DNA from: Marinobacter pelagius
GTDB lineage: Bacteria > Pseudomonadota > Gammaproteobacteria > Pseudomonadales > Oleiphilaceae
Length of the DNA: 64,000 bases
Reading direction: 5' to 3'
Assembly (NCBI RefSeq): GCF_003315345.1
Contig: NZ_QNRO01000023.1
Coordinates: 1 to 64,000, forward strand
This document shows, in pieces, positions 45,277 to 54,386 of this stretch (position 1 is its first letter; each line of letters opens with the position of its first letter). The translations under genes were made by a program, and so were the position numbers. The notes under the pieces were generated by a model that was given only the letters and a program-made list of their open reading frames with translations, was not told the DNA's origin and ran no database searches.

Positions 45277-46290
45277 ATGAAAGCGTTTTTCCATCCCGCA
45301 CAGGATCAGCATATTCCCCAGACCTACTTTACCCGTGGGCAGATGCGTCAGCCGCAGGAAGTGCCTGATCGCACTGGTCAAATGCTGGACGGCCTGAAGG
45401 AGATGGGTGTTTCGGTTCTGCAACCGGCGGACCAGGGTGCCGGCCCGATATCAAAGGTTCATGATCTGGGCTATCTCCGCTTCCTGGAGTCCGCCCACCG
45501 CCGATGGAAGCAGATGGATGACTGGGGCGACGAGGTGATCTCGAACATTTTCGTCCGCTCGCCCAATCACCTGACCGGCATTCTCGCCGAGGCGGCCCGC
45601 TACCAGGCCGATGGCAGCTGTCCGATTGGTGAAAACACCTGGCATGCGGCCTACTGGTCAGCCCAGAGTGCCCTGGGTGCGGCCGATGCACTGATTGCCG
45701 GCGACAGGACGTCCTATGCGGTGTGCCGCCCTCCCGGGCATCACGCGCGCCGTGACGCGGCCGGCGGCTTCTGCTACCTGAACAATGCTGCCATTGCCGC
45801 CGAACACATGAAATCCCGGTTCCCGAAAATCGTCATCTTTGATACCGACATGCACCACGGCCAGGGTATCCAGGAGATTTTCTACGATCGCAGCGATGTC
45901 CTGTACATCTCCATCCACGGGGATCCCACCAACTTCTATCCGGTGGTGAGTGGCTTTGAGAACGAACGTGGCGAGGGCGAAGGCTTCGGCTACAACATCA
46001 ATATGCCCATGCCCCATGGCTCCAGTGAGGAGGATTTCTTCGCCAAAGTGGAAGAGGCCCTGGCCGCCATCAAGCTGTTCCAGCCTGATGCCCTGATCCT
46101 CACCCTGGGCTTCGACATCTACAAGAACGACCCCCAGGCCAAGGTATCGGTATCCTCGGAGGGCTTCCACCGGCTCAGCACCCATATCCGCCAGCTGGGC
46201 CTGCCTACGCTGATTGTTCAGGAGGGCGGTTACGACCTGGAGGCCCTCAGCACCAACGTGCAGCAGTTCTTCAGGGGCCTGGAGGGCTGA
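45277..46290 (+). CDS. Acetylpolyamine amidohydrolase (histone deacetylase superfamily)
   Basis: A zinc-dependent deacetylase of 337 residues, close to Mycoplana AphA (341). It has the tandem histidines in RPPGHHARRDAAGGFCYLNN, metal ligands in DTDMHHGQG and the late aspartate in LTLGFDIYKNDP. It would release acetate from acetylated putrescine, cadaverine or spermidine. The start follows AGGAGG. Convergent with thiI, 10 bp apart. Confidence 0.9.
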   Translation: MKAFFHPAQDQHIPQTYFTRGQMRQPQEVPDRTGQMLDGLKEMGVSVLQPADQGAGPISKVHDLGYLRFLESAHRRWKQMDDWGDEVISNIFVRSPNHLTGILAEAARYQADGSCPIGENTWHAAYWSAQSALGAADALIAGDRTSYAVCRPPGHHARRDAAGGFCYLNNAAIAAEHMKSRFPKIVIFDTDMHHGQGIQEIFYDRSDVLYISIHGDPTNFYPVVSGFENERGEGEGFGYNINMPMPHGSSEEDFFAKVEEALAAIKLFQPDALILTLGFDIYKNDPQAKVSVSSEGFHRLSTHIRQLGLPTLIVQEGGYDLEALSTNVQQFFRGLEG

Positions 46291-46300
46291 GTTTCACTTC

Positions 46301-47755
46301 TCAAGAAGCCGGGGCATAGACCTTGACGTTGTCGTGCCCCTCGGCCTTCAGGTGGCCGGCGTGCATGCGGCTCATGGTGCCCCGGTCACAATACAGCAGG
46401 TACTGCCGATTCTGCGGCAGTCCCTCGATCTGCTGGTTGAGTTCATAGAACGGAATCTTCAGAACCCGGTTGTTGGTCAGGGCCAGCGGTGACCGCTCCT
46501 CTTCCGTCGGATGGCGCACGTCGATGATGACGTCGTTCACCGCCGGTGTTTCCACCAGCTCCACTTCTTCCGGGGTGATCGTGGTTTCCAGCAGACGGTT
46601 GACCGGCGTTTCGGTCCGCTCCCCGATGGCGCGGACCAGCACTTCGGCGTCCATGTTCGCCTCATCGGCCTCGACCCGGTGCAGCTTGGCGCGGGTGGCC
46701 GGCTTCTGGGAAATCACGCCACAGTACTCGGGCATGTTGCGAGCGAAAGACTCGGTGCCGATGTCGTGGGCAATGCGGATGATTTCCTGCTTGTCCATGG
46801 CGATCAGTGGCCGCAGGACCACTTCGTCGCTGGCCCGGTCCACCACGTTCAGGTTCGACAGGGTCTGGCTCGATACCTGGGCCACCGCATCCCCCATCAC
46901 CAGCCCGGCAACGTTGAGATCACGGGCAATCTCGGCCGCCGCCTTGAGCATCTGGCGCTTGAGTACCACGCCCCAGTGGCGGTTGTTCACCGAGCGCATG
47001 ATCTCGGCCACCACGCCTTCGAACGGCACGGAAATGAACTTCACGTTGTGAGAAGCGCCATAGCGATCCCACAGGTAATGCACCACCTGGCGTACGCCGA
47101 CCTCGTGGGCGGTGCCGCCAAGGTTGAAGAACAGGAAATGACTGCGCAGGCCACGGCGCATCATCAGGTAGGCGGCGACGGAGGAGTCGTAGCCACCGGA
47201 TATCAGGGTCATGACGCTTTCCACCGAACCCAGCGGGTAGCCGCCCAGGCCCTGGTGCTTGCGCCGGGCGATGTGGAATCCGTCCTCCTTGACCTCGATC
47301 CGCACTTCCACCTGCGGTGATTTCAGATCGACGCCGGCGGTATCGAATGCTTTGCACAGTGCCGCTCCCACCGCGCGTTCGATATCGATGGAGCGGAAAT
47401 CATGGCTGCCCAGGCGTTTGGCACGCACAGCGAAGGTCTTGCCATCCAGACGGCCGGCAAAGGCGGCGACGGCCTTCGCACCGATATCCTCCGGGGACTG
47501 GAGCGGATACACCGCGATTTCCTGAATGCTGGAAATGCCCGGGATACGCAACAGCGCGTCAATAACCGGGCTGTAGAGGCCCCGATCATCTGGAACATCG
47601 ACGTCCACCCGATCCCAGCTGCCCTCCACGAGGATATCGTGATCGAGTCGGGCCAGGAGCTTGCGGATGTTCTGACGGAGTTGTTTCATCTGTTGCCGAC
47701 GAACGGGCTTACTCTTGATGGCAACTTCCGGAGCGGGACGTATCAGTAATTTCAT
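46301..47755 (-). CDS. thiI: tRNA 4-thiouridine synthase / thiamine sulfur carrier enzyme ThiI
   Basis: A 484-residue enzyme for s4U8 in tRNA and, with the rhodanese tail, thiazole sulfur. The N-terminal ferredoxin-like and THUMP domains are at about 1-165. The PP-loop ATPase has SGGYDSSVAAYLMMRRG (about 180-195). The C-terminal rhodanese domain has the persulfide cysteine in YLLYCDRGTMSRMHA. The length equals E. coli ThiI (482). Divergent from ppnN. Confidence 0.96.
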   Translation of the reverse strand: MKLLIRPAPEVAIKSKPVRRQQMKQLRQNIRKLLARLDHDILVEGSWDRVDVDVPDDRGLYSPVIDALLRIPGISSIQEIAVYPLQSPEDIGAKAVAAFAGRLDGKTFAVRAKRLGSHDFRSIDIERAVGAALCKAFDTAGVDLKSPQVEVRIEVKEDGFHIARRKHQGLGGYPLGSVESVMTLISGGYDSSVAAYLMMRRGLRSHFLFFNLGGTAHEVGVRQVVHYLWDRYGASHNVKFISVPFEGVVAEIMRSVNNRHWGVVLKRQMLKAAAEIARDLNVAGLVMGDAVAQVSSQTLSNLNVVDRASDEVVLRPLIAMDKQEIIRIAHDIGTESFARNMPEYCGVISQKPATRAKLHRVEADEANMDAEVLVRAIGERTETPVNRLLETTITPEEVELVETPAVNDVIIDVRHPTEEERSPLALTNNRVLKIPFYELNQQIEGLPQNRQYLLYCDRGTMSRMHAGHLKAEGHDNVKVYAPAS

Positions 47756-47866
47756 AGATCGGAGTTTTGTCGGGTGGCGTACAAAGAGGAAAGCGCTTAG
47801 TGTACCGTTTTGTCAGAGTGCCTCAAAATCCGGCATTGCCGAAACCTTCAGGAGTTCCACCGTTCA

Positions 47867-49249
47867 ATGACAGAACCCACGATCAATGCCCTCGTTTCCC
47901 CGGAGGGAGCCCTCGAGATTCTCTCCAACCACGAAGTGAACCGGCTCAAGGACCGGAGCGAGGGTGGTCTCTACCAGCTGTTCCGACAGTGCGCCCTTGC
48001 GGTGTTGAACACGGGCGTGGAAACCGACGACTGTAAGGCGCTGATGGAGGCCCACGCCGATTTCGATGTGCGCCTGGTACCCCAGCCCCGCGGGCTGAAA
48101 CTGGAACTGGTCAACGCCCCCGGTTATGCCTTTGTCGATGGCGAAATGCTGCGGGCCATCCGCGAGCACCTGTTTTCCGTGCTCCGGGATATCGTGTATA
48201 CCCACTCCATTCCACAGACCATTGCCGGGTTCCGCCGGGACAATCCGGAAGACATCACCAACCTGGTCTTCCACATCCTGCGCAATGCCGGGGTGCTGGA
48301 AGCCGGCCGCCAGCCGGACATGGTCGTCTGCTGGGGCGGCCACTCCATCAGCCAGGCGGAGTACCAGTACAGCAAGGAGGTGGGCCACCAGCTGGGCCTG
48401 CGCGGACTGAGCATCATCACCGGCTGTGGTCCCGGCGCCATGAAGGGACCGATGAAAGGCGCCACCATCGGCCACGCCAAGCAACGGGTCAGGAATGGCC
48501 GCTACGTGGGCATTACCGAGCCGGCGATCATCGGTGCCGAGGCACCGAACCCGATCGTCAACGAACTGGTAATCATGCCGGACATTGAAAAACGCCTCGA
48601 GGCCTTCGTGCGCTGTGGTCACGGTGTGATCGTGTTCCCGGGTGGCGTGGGCACCGCAGAGGAGATTCTTTACCTGCTCGGCATCCTGCTGCATCCGGAT
48701 AACGCGGACCTGCCGTTCCCGGTCATCTTCACCGGTGAGAAAGAGAACGCGGAGTACTTCGAGATGATCGACAAGTTCATCCGAAACGCCCTCGGTGACG
48801 AGGCCGCCAGCAAGTACGAGATCATCATTGATGATCCGGCCCGCGTCGCCCAGGCCATGAGAAAGGGTATGAAAGAGGTGGAAACCTTCCGCCGGGCCAT
48901 GCAGGACGCCTATTACTTCAACTGGATGCTGAAGATTGATCCGGTGTTCCAGCTGCCGTTCGAGCCCAACCACGACAACATGCGATCACTGGAACTGCAC
49001 CGGGACCAGCCCGTACACATGATTGCGGCAAACCTGCGCAAGGCATTCAGCGGTATTGTCACAGGAAATGTGAAGGAAAGCGGGATTCGCCAGATTCAGG
49101 AGAAAGGGCCGTTCGAGATCGCCGGGGATCCCTCGCTGATCAAGCCCCTGGAAGCCATGCTGGAGCAGTTTGTGGCCCAGAACCGGATGAAATTACCGGG
49201 AGCGCAGGCGTATCAGCCCTGCTACCGGATTGTCAGCGGGGCCGCGTAG
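47867..49249 (+). CDS. ppnN: Pyrimidine/purine nucleotide 5'-monophosphate nucleosidase
   Basis: A LOG-family protein of 460 residues (E. coli PpnN/YgdH 454) that splits nucleoside monophosphates to base and ribose 5-phosphate. The catalytic LOG domain has TGCGPGAMKGPMKGA and FPGGVGTAEEILYLLG (PGGxGTxxE). The unique N- and C-terminal domains around it are those of PpnN. In E. coli it is activated by (p)ppGpp. The start MTEPTINAL follows AGGAG at a slightly long spacing; the 19 codons upstream are rejected. Confidence 0.93.
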   Translation: MTEPTINALVSPEGALEILSNHEVNRLKDRSEGGLYQLFRQCALAVLNTGVETDDCKALMEAHADFDVRLVPQPRGLKLELVNAPGYAFVDGEMLRAIREHLFSVLRDIVYTHSIPQTIAGFRRDNPEDITNLVFHILRNAGVLEAGRQPDMVVCWGGHSISQAEYQYSKEVGHQLGLRGLSIITGCGPGAMKGPMKGATIGHAKQRVRNGRYVGITEPAIIGAEAPNPIVNELVIMPDIEKRLEAFVRCGHGVIVFPGGVGTAEEILYLLGILLHPDNADLPFPVIFTGEKENAEYFEMIDKFIRNALGDEAASKYEIIIDDPARVAQAMRKGMKEVETFRRAMQDAYYFNWMLKIDPVFQLPFEPNHDNMRSLELHRDQPVHMIAANLRKAFSGIVTGNVKESGIRQIQEKGPFEIAGDPSLIKPLEAMLEQFVAQNRMKLPGAQAYQPCYRIVSGAA

Positions 49250-49276
49250 GCCCCGCCGGAACAGCAAACGTGGCGC

Positions 49277-49615
49277 TTACTTGCCGCCGTCTGCCGGCAG
49301 GCTGGCGAAGTAGGCTGCCAGGTTGGCGATGTCTTCATCGCTCAGGGCCGCCGCCTGGCCTTGCATGATGGCGGCCTGACCACCGGAGCGCTGCTTGTTC
49401 TTGTACGCCTTGAGCGCAGACACCAGGTACTGCTCGTTCTGACCCGCCAGATTCGGATAGGTCGGAATCTGGGCCAGACCATTCTGACCGTGGCAAGCGG
49501 CACAAACTGCGGCCTTGGCCTTGCCGGCGGCAACGTCACCTGCGGCAGAAGCCAGGGTCGGCAGGGCAACAGCAGCAGACATCAGTCCGGCAATCGCGAA
49601 GTTCTTGAATTTCAT
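49277..49615 (-). CDS. Periplasmic class I cytochrome c
   Basis: A 112-residue exported monohaem cytochrome. The signal peptide ends LASA (residues 1-24). The haem site CAACH lies just after the mature N-terminus, and the axial methionine is probably in [25 protein letters not shown] is the C-terminal helix of the c4/c5 and c553 group. A hairpin CGGCGT-AAAA-ACGCCG is in its leader (49639-49654). It would carry electrons to an oxidase or reductase not in this window. Confidence 0.9.
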   Translation of the reverse strand: MKFKNFAIAGLMSAAVALPTLASAAGDVAAGKAKAAVCAACHGQNGLAQIPTYPNLAGQNEQYLVSALKAYKNKQRSGGQAAIMQGQAAALSDEDIANLAAYFASLPADGGK

Positions 49616-49836
49616 AGTTACTACCCTCTCATCGTTGTCGGCGTAAAAACGCCGTCAGGTGTTATTAAAACTCGACTGTAATGCACTTATAGCACAGAGC
49701 GCGCCCCGCTCAAATGTGATAGATCAAGGCGCTCCTTTCGACAATCGTCCCCTTTACCGCACTCGCGGGTTAGTGGGAAAGTACGATTAGGTAGAATACC
49801 CAGATTTCTGATTTATCCAACCCGGAGACACACCCC

Positions 49837-50940
49837 ATGTCCGTAGAGGTCCAGGAACTCCCCTGCCGTGAAGGCTTTCTTGGCTTGCTCACCCTGAACT
49901 CGCCGGGCACCCTCAATGCACTGAGCGAAGCCATGGTGGAGCAGGCCCAGGACGCCCTGGATCGCTGGGCGACAGATGACAGGATCTGTCTGGTGCTGCT
50001 CCAAGGGGCTGGAGAACGCGCCTTCTGCGCCGGCGGCAACATCCGCCTGCTCTATGACGCCATGACCGGCCACGGTGACCAGCAAGCCCCTTTCCGCTTC
50101 TTTACCCGGGAATACCGGCTGGATTACAGCCTGCACCGGTTCCCCAAGCCGGTCGTCGGCATTGGCCACGGTGTGGTCATGGGTGGCGGCCTGGGCCTGC
50201 TGTCCGCCTGCCGCTACCGGCTGGTTACACCGGACCTCACCCTGGCCATGCCGGAGATTTCCATCGGCCTGTTCCCGGATGTCGGCGCCAGCTGGTTCCT
50301 CAACCGTCTGCCGGGCCGCCTGGGGCTGTTCATGGGTCTGACCGGTGCCCGGCTCAACGTTACCGATACCCTGCGAGTGGGCCTGGCCGATATGGCACTG
50401 CTGCCTGAAGATCGGGACACCCTGTTCTCCCGGCTGCAGGAACAGCGCTGGACCGGGGAAGCCGCTGGCGATGACAACCGGCTGTTCCGGCTGCTGAACC
50501 AGATGCCCGCACCGGATTACCGGGCGCTGCCACAAAGCAACCTGGAACGGCACGAGCAGGCGATTTCACGCCTTAGCGCCGGGGAGGAACTGCCGACAGT
50601 GGTGGATCAGCTGCTTGGCTCGGATATTGACAGTGACTGGTGGCGTGCCTGCATCGACAACCTGCGCGGCGGTTGCCCGGTCTCTGCCTGGCTGGTGTGG
50701 ACCCAGCTCAAGAAAGCCCAGCAGATGTCCCTGAAAGACGTGTTCCGGATGGAGCTGGCGATGGCCCTCGAGTGCAGCCGGCGCCCGGACCTGCCCGAGG
50801 GAATCCGGGCGAGAATGGTGGACAAGGACCAGAAACCGTCCTGGTCCTATGGCTCGGTGGCCGAGGTCCCGGAGGACGTTGTCGCCGCCCATTTCGAGCC
50901 GGAGTGGGACGACGAGACCGACCCCATGCAGCTGCAGTAA
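49837..50940 (+). CDS. Enoyl-CoA hydratase/isomerase family protein (3-hydroxyisobutyryl-CoA hydrolase-like)
   Basis: A 367-residue crotonase-fold protein. The CoA-binding and oxyanion segments are AFCAGGNIRLLYDA and GHGVVMGGGLGLLSACRY, and the acid/base region is MPEISIGLFPDVGASWFLNRL. The extended C-terminus and the G-L-F-P-D-V-G-A pattern place it with 3-hydroxyisobutyryl-CoA hydrolases of valine degradation and not with ordinary hydratases of about 260 residues. A monocistronic gene convergent with the ankyrin gene, 4 bp apart. Confidence 0.87.
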   Translation: MSVEVQELPCREGFLGLLTLNSPGTLNALSEAMVEQAQDALDRWATDDRICLVLLQGAGERAFCAGGNIRLLYDAMTGHGDQQAPFRFFTREYRLDYSLHRFPKPVVGIGHGVVMGGGLGLLSACRYRLVTPDLTLAMPEISIGLFPDVGASWFLNRLPGRLGLFMGLTGARLNVTDTLRVGLADMALLPEDRDTLFSRLQEQRWTGEAAGDDNRLFRLLNQMPAPDYRALPQSNLERHEQAISRLSAGEELPTVVDQLLGSDIDSDWWRACIDNLRGGCPVSAWLVWTQLKKAQQMSLKDVFRMELAMALECSRRPDLPEGIRARMVDKDQKPSWSYGSVAEVPEDVVAAHFEPEWDDETDPMQLQ

Positions 50941-50944
50941 GGAC

Positions 50945-51637
50945 TTACAGCCGGGCCCCGGCCTGGACCAGCAACATCTCCAGATCCCGGCTGTTGATGG
51001 CCCGGGCCCGGCTCAGGGCGGTACTGCCGTCTCTGGCCCGGTAGTTGACGTCGGCGCCGGCCGCCAACAGCATTTCCGCGGTCAGCAGATCCCCGCTGCC
51101 GACAATTTTCATCAGCAACGACTCACCACCCTGACTGACATTGACGTTGGCCCCGGCGGCCAGCAACACCTTGACCACGGACAGATTGCCCTGCTCGGCC
51201 GCCCGAACCACCGGCGTATACCCTAGTTTATCCACCGCATTGACGCTGGCACCGGCCGAGAGCAGCAGCTGGACCAGCCGACGGCTGCCATCGCCGGCCG
51301 CGACCATCAGCGGCGTTGCCTCCCCCGGCGCGGCGAGGTCCGGATCCGCGCCCTCGCTGAGCAGGTACCAGGCTACCCGGTCCTGGCCCGCGCGCACGGC
51401 CGCCATCAGGGGGGAGCCTCGTTCGGTCAGGGTGTTCAGTGAGTGACCGGCTTCCGCCAGGGCTGCGACCTCTTCAAGGTTACCGTCCGCCGCTGCGTGA
51501 ACAATCGGTGTGGATACCCCGGAGGCCGTCCCCCGGGCCAGGTTACTGGGCGCATCCTGGACTGCGCAGCCGGACAACAGGGTTAAAGCAAGAAACGACA
51601 GGAACAATGCGTGTAGGGTGCCGGATCCCTTGGCCAT
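50945..51637 (-). CDS. Ankyrin-repeat lipoprotein
   Basis: A 230-residue protein with a type II signal peptide (lipobox LLSGC, cysteine about residue 24), so it should be lipid-anchored in the envelope. Five ankyrin repeats fill the rest, with units such as GEATPLMVAAGDGSRRLVQL and GYTPVVRAAEQGNLSVVKVL. It probably mediates a protein contact; the partner is unknown. It follows tmcA by 70 bp on the same strand. Confidence 0.85.
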   Translation of the reverse strand: MAKGSGTLHALFLSFLALTLLSGCAVQDAPSNLARGTASGVSTPIVHAAADGNLEEVAALAEAGHSLNTLTERGSPLMAAVRAGQDRVAWYLLSEGADPDLAAPGEATPLMVAAGDGSRRLVQLLLSAGASVNAVDKLGYTPVVRAAEQGNLSVVKVLLAAGANVNVSQGGESLLMKIVGSGDLLTAEMLLAAGADVNYRARDGSTALSRARAINSRDLEMLLVQAGARL

Positions 51638-51706
51638 ATCAACAATCTCTGTTTTGGAATGTTGGCCTATTCTGGGCAGCGCACGGCGGGAATTAAATCG
51701 AGCGGT

Positions 51707-53863
51707 TCACATCTCCAGCCCGTTTTCCTGGAGTTGGCGCACCACTACCCGCAGCCGGTCTTCGCCATCCCGCTGGCCGCGGCACAAGCCGGCGGCCTGC
51801 AGCTCAGCCCAGGAGCGGCCCTGCAGCACCGCCGCTGTCCACAGGGCCAGATCTTGCCGGGTTCGGAGCCAGTTCATGACGCCCGGCACCTGCCCGAGTT
51901 CCCGGAGTACCGGCAGGCAAAGATCAAAGCCACGGTGGCCGTGGGCAAAGTTGTCCAGGTCACGTAGGTCATCGTCACCCAGGACGCGGGGTGCCGGCAG
52001 GTCGTCGCTAATGGCCGCCAGCAGCTCCGCAGGCATCCCGCACCAATGCCGCGGGACCAGCGTCAGCCAGTGCCGGGCCAGCCGACCCCTCAGTCGATCC
52101 ACCAGTTCGACACCCTGCGGACTCGATCCGGTCAGCATCTGCAGCGGATATTCACCACTGGTGTTCTCCCGCTGGAACCCGACGCGAACCACATTCATTC
52201 CACAGGACTGCCAGAAGGCCAGCAATTCCGGGCTGCCACCAAAGCTGGTACCGAGAGTATCCAGCTCCTGCTCTGCCACCCACTCCCGCGCCATTGCCAC
52301 CAAGCGCTTGCCCACACCGCTGCGGCGAGCGGGACTGGCCACGGCAACCCGGACTACCCGGAGGGTCTTCTGGGTTGCCGCTTCCGGAAAGCCACTGTGG
52401 GATGCCAGGGACTGGGCCAGCAGGTGGCCCCGGATGCGGCGCTGCCCCCGGGTAACCTTCTGTGCCAGTTCCTCGTCAAGTCCGCCCTCGATGGCTCCCC
52501 AGAGCACCCCGACGATGCGGCCCTCATGCCAGGCACACCAGCTAATCACAGACGGATCATCCAGCCACTGGCGAAGATCGGCCGGGGTGGTCCGGTAGTG
52601 GGCATCGACCAGCAAACCAAAAGCTTCGGCGAGTTCGGGCTCCGGCGCGTCGGCGGGGCACCACCGATCAATCCGGATATCCCGGGCCGGAACCCGGGCA
52701 TCGTCGCTGGCCATGCCTGAAGCGGATAACAGGAACAGATTGGAGGCCAGCGCTTCCAGCGGATCCCCCGTCGCCCAGCGTACCGGCCGGGTCAGGTTGG
52801 CGGATTGCCAGTGCGGAGTCTCGCGGTCCAGCACGGAGCGGAATCGGATGGCGAAGCCTCTGCCCGCGCCTTCATAGCCGTGGACAGTGGAACAGAAGGC
52901 CACCCTCGGCCATCCCAACAGAATGCCCTCAAGTACCTGGGGTGGGATCGCTGCCGCCTCGTCGACCAGGACCACTTCGGCTGCCGGTCGCTGTGTCAGC
53001 AGTTCATGCACCGGCAAAAAACGGAGCTCGGCCCCGGCCCGGGTGAGAAGGCTGTTGCCGTCGTCAGTTGCCAGGTCCTTCCCGAGGGTTTGCCGGGCGT
53101 GGTGGAACAGAGTATCCACGCTCTCGCGGCTGGGCGCCGTCACCAGGACGCGCTCGCGGCCCTGCCGTAACAGTCTGGCAGCGGCGATACCCAACGCGGC
53201 GGATTTACCGCGGCCCCGGTCCGCGGTGACCACCAGGGGGCGCCGGCGCCGGCCCTGGCCGAAATGCATGAGTTGATCGATCAGCCGCTGCTGGTCGGCG
53301 GTGGTGGCCACGGAGAAGGAAGTGGCTGGCATCGGCAGTGTCGGCATCCGGGTTCGTCCGGGATCGCGGGCATCAACCCGGATCACGTCGGAATCGCTGC
53401 CGAGAATCGTCGCCATGCGGCGAGCAAACGGGTGGTGCTCGGAGCTGTCTAGGCCGGTACGCCGGTAGTCCGGATCGGCAAACCGGTCCCAGTCGGCCAG
53501 GGGCGGCATCAGCCAGAACAGCAGGCTCCCGGCCTTGAGGGTACCGGCAATCGCGGCCAAACCATCCGGCGGGTTACCCTGCCAGCCGTCCCAGACCACC
53601 ACCGATAGTTCCCGGCCCAGCCAGTTTCTGGCTTTGGCCGGTGGTACAGATGTGAGGTCTGCCGAGGGATTGTCATCACCGGGGCCGGTCCAGATGCCCG
53701 GTGACGGCCGCAGGTGCGGCAGGAGTTGTCGAAGCCAGGTCAGTGCACTGTCCCGGTCGCCTTCGACGAGGACAAGGCGTCGCTCGCCGCGGGCGCCGAG
53801 GTGTTCGGCCAATCGACGCCAGGTTTCATGACTTGGGGCTTTGTCACCGGCGGCTGGGGGCAT
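51707..53863 (-). CDS. tmcA: tRNA(Met) cytidine acetyltransferase
   Basis: Forms N4-acetylcytidine at the wobble position of elongator tRNA-Met with ATP and acetyl-CoA. The 718 residues comprise an N-terminal DUF1726 domain, a helicase-like ATPase with ADRGRGKSAALG and VLVDEAAAIPPQ, and a GNAT domain with VRVAVASPARRSGVGKRLV, then a tRNA-binding tail. The ATG at 53863 overlaps the upstream stop as TGATG, which decides the start over longer upstream options. Confidence 0.94.
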   Translation of the reverse strand: MPPAAGDKAPSHETWRRLAEHLGARGERRLVLVEGDRDSALTWLRQLLPHLRPSPGIWTGPGDDNPSADLTSVPPAKARNWLGRELSVVVWDGWQGNPPDGLAAIAGTLKAGSLLFWLMPPLADWDRFADPDYRRTGLDSSEHHPFARRMATILGSDSDVIRVDARDPGRTRMPTLPMPATSFSVATTADQQRLIDQLMHFGQGRRRRPLVVTADRGRGKSAALGIAAARLLRQGRERVLVTAPSRESVDTLFHHARQTLGKDLATDDGNSLLTRAGAELRFLPVHELLTQRPAAEVVLVDEAAAIPPQVLEGILLGWPRVAFCSTVHGYEGAGRGFAIRFRSVLDRETPHWQSANLTRPVRWATGDPLEALASNLFLLSASGMASDDARVPARDIRIDRWCPADAPEPELAEAFGLLVDAHYRTTPADLRQWLDDPSVISWCAWHEGRIVGVLWGAIEGGLDEELAQKVTRGQRRIRGHLLAQSLASHSGFPEAATQKTLRVVRVAVASPARRSGVGKRLVAMAREWVAEQELDTLGTSFGGSPELLAFWQSCGMNVVRVGFQRENTSGEYPLQMLTGSSPQGVELVDRLRGRLARHWLTLVPRHWCGMPAELLAAISDDLPAPRVLGDDDLRDLDNFAHGHRGFDLCLPVLRELGQVPGVMNWLRTRQDLALWTAAVLQGRSWAELQAAGLCRGQRDGEDRLRVVVRQLQENGLEM

Positions 53864-54240
53864 CAGTTGAGGTCTGCGGCGTGGGTTTTGAGGTCGTTCA
53901 GGTCGCATTTTTCGAGGGCGGCCTGGTGTGTGGCCCGGAGCCGGACCCTGGGCGCGCACCCGGCTTCGAAGGCTTCCTGCCAGCGGGCGGCGCAGAGGCA
54001 CCAGTTGTCGCCGGCTTTGAGGCCGGGGAAGCCGAATTCCGGTCTGGGGGTGCTGAGGTCGTTGCCGCGGCTTTTTGAGAATTGGAGGAAGTCGTCGGTG
54101 AGGACGGCGCAGACGGCGTGGAGGCTGAGGTCATCGGGGCCGACGTTGCAGCAGCCGTCGCGGTAGAAGCCGGTTTCGGGGTCGGTGCCGCAGGTTTCCA
54201 GTTTTTCGCCCAGTACGTTGATGGACTCCCCTGTATTCAT
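53863..54240 (-). CDS. DUF2237 family cysteine-rich small protein
   Basis: A 125-residue protein with conserved cysteine-rich segments CGTDPETGFYRDGCC and DNWCLCAARWQEA, typical of DUF2237. Function is not known to me; the cysteines could bind metal. Its stop overlaps the tmcA start by one base, so the two are translated together. Element B and the divergent helicase promoter lie upstream. Confidence 0.85.
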   Translation of the reverse strand: MNTGESINVLGEKLETCGTDPETGFYRDGCCNVGPDDLSLHAVCAVLTDDFLQFSKSRGNDLSTPRPEFGFPGLKAGDNWCLCAARWQEAFEAGCAPRVRLRATHQAALEKCDLNDLKTHAADLN

Positions 54241-54270
54241 CTTTACCTATCTCCCAGAGTTTCGGAGTTG

Positions 54271-54386
54271 GCAAGGCATTGGAAGGGCAATCCAAAACCC
54301 GCTCCTGGCGGCACATCCTTGTGACGCTTGAGCTCCGCCATCCATGGCTCCGCACAGTTTTGGATTGCCCTTCCAACACCTTGCTA
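54271..54386. repeat. Element B: second copy of the core, with different perfect arms
   Basis: The arms at 54279-54298 (TTGGAAGGGCAATCCAAAAC) and 54357-54376 are exact 20-bp reverse complements. After a CA/CA internal loop the pairing resumes with GCAAGG (54271-54276) and CCTTGC (54379-54384). The centre has hairpins at 54308-54327 (GCG-CACA / TGTG-CGC) and around 54330-54350, the latter holding GCCATCCATGGC. The 9-mer TCGGAGTTG flanks the element directly on both sides (54262-54270 and 54387-54395). It lies in the divergent gap between the DUF2237 gene and a helicase gene. Confidence 0.88.

Noticed and set aside
49616..49836. FNR/Anr box upstream of the cytochrome c gene
   Set aside because: TTGAT is present, but the second half-site does not match ATCAA at the right spacing.
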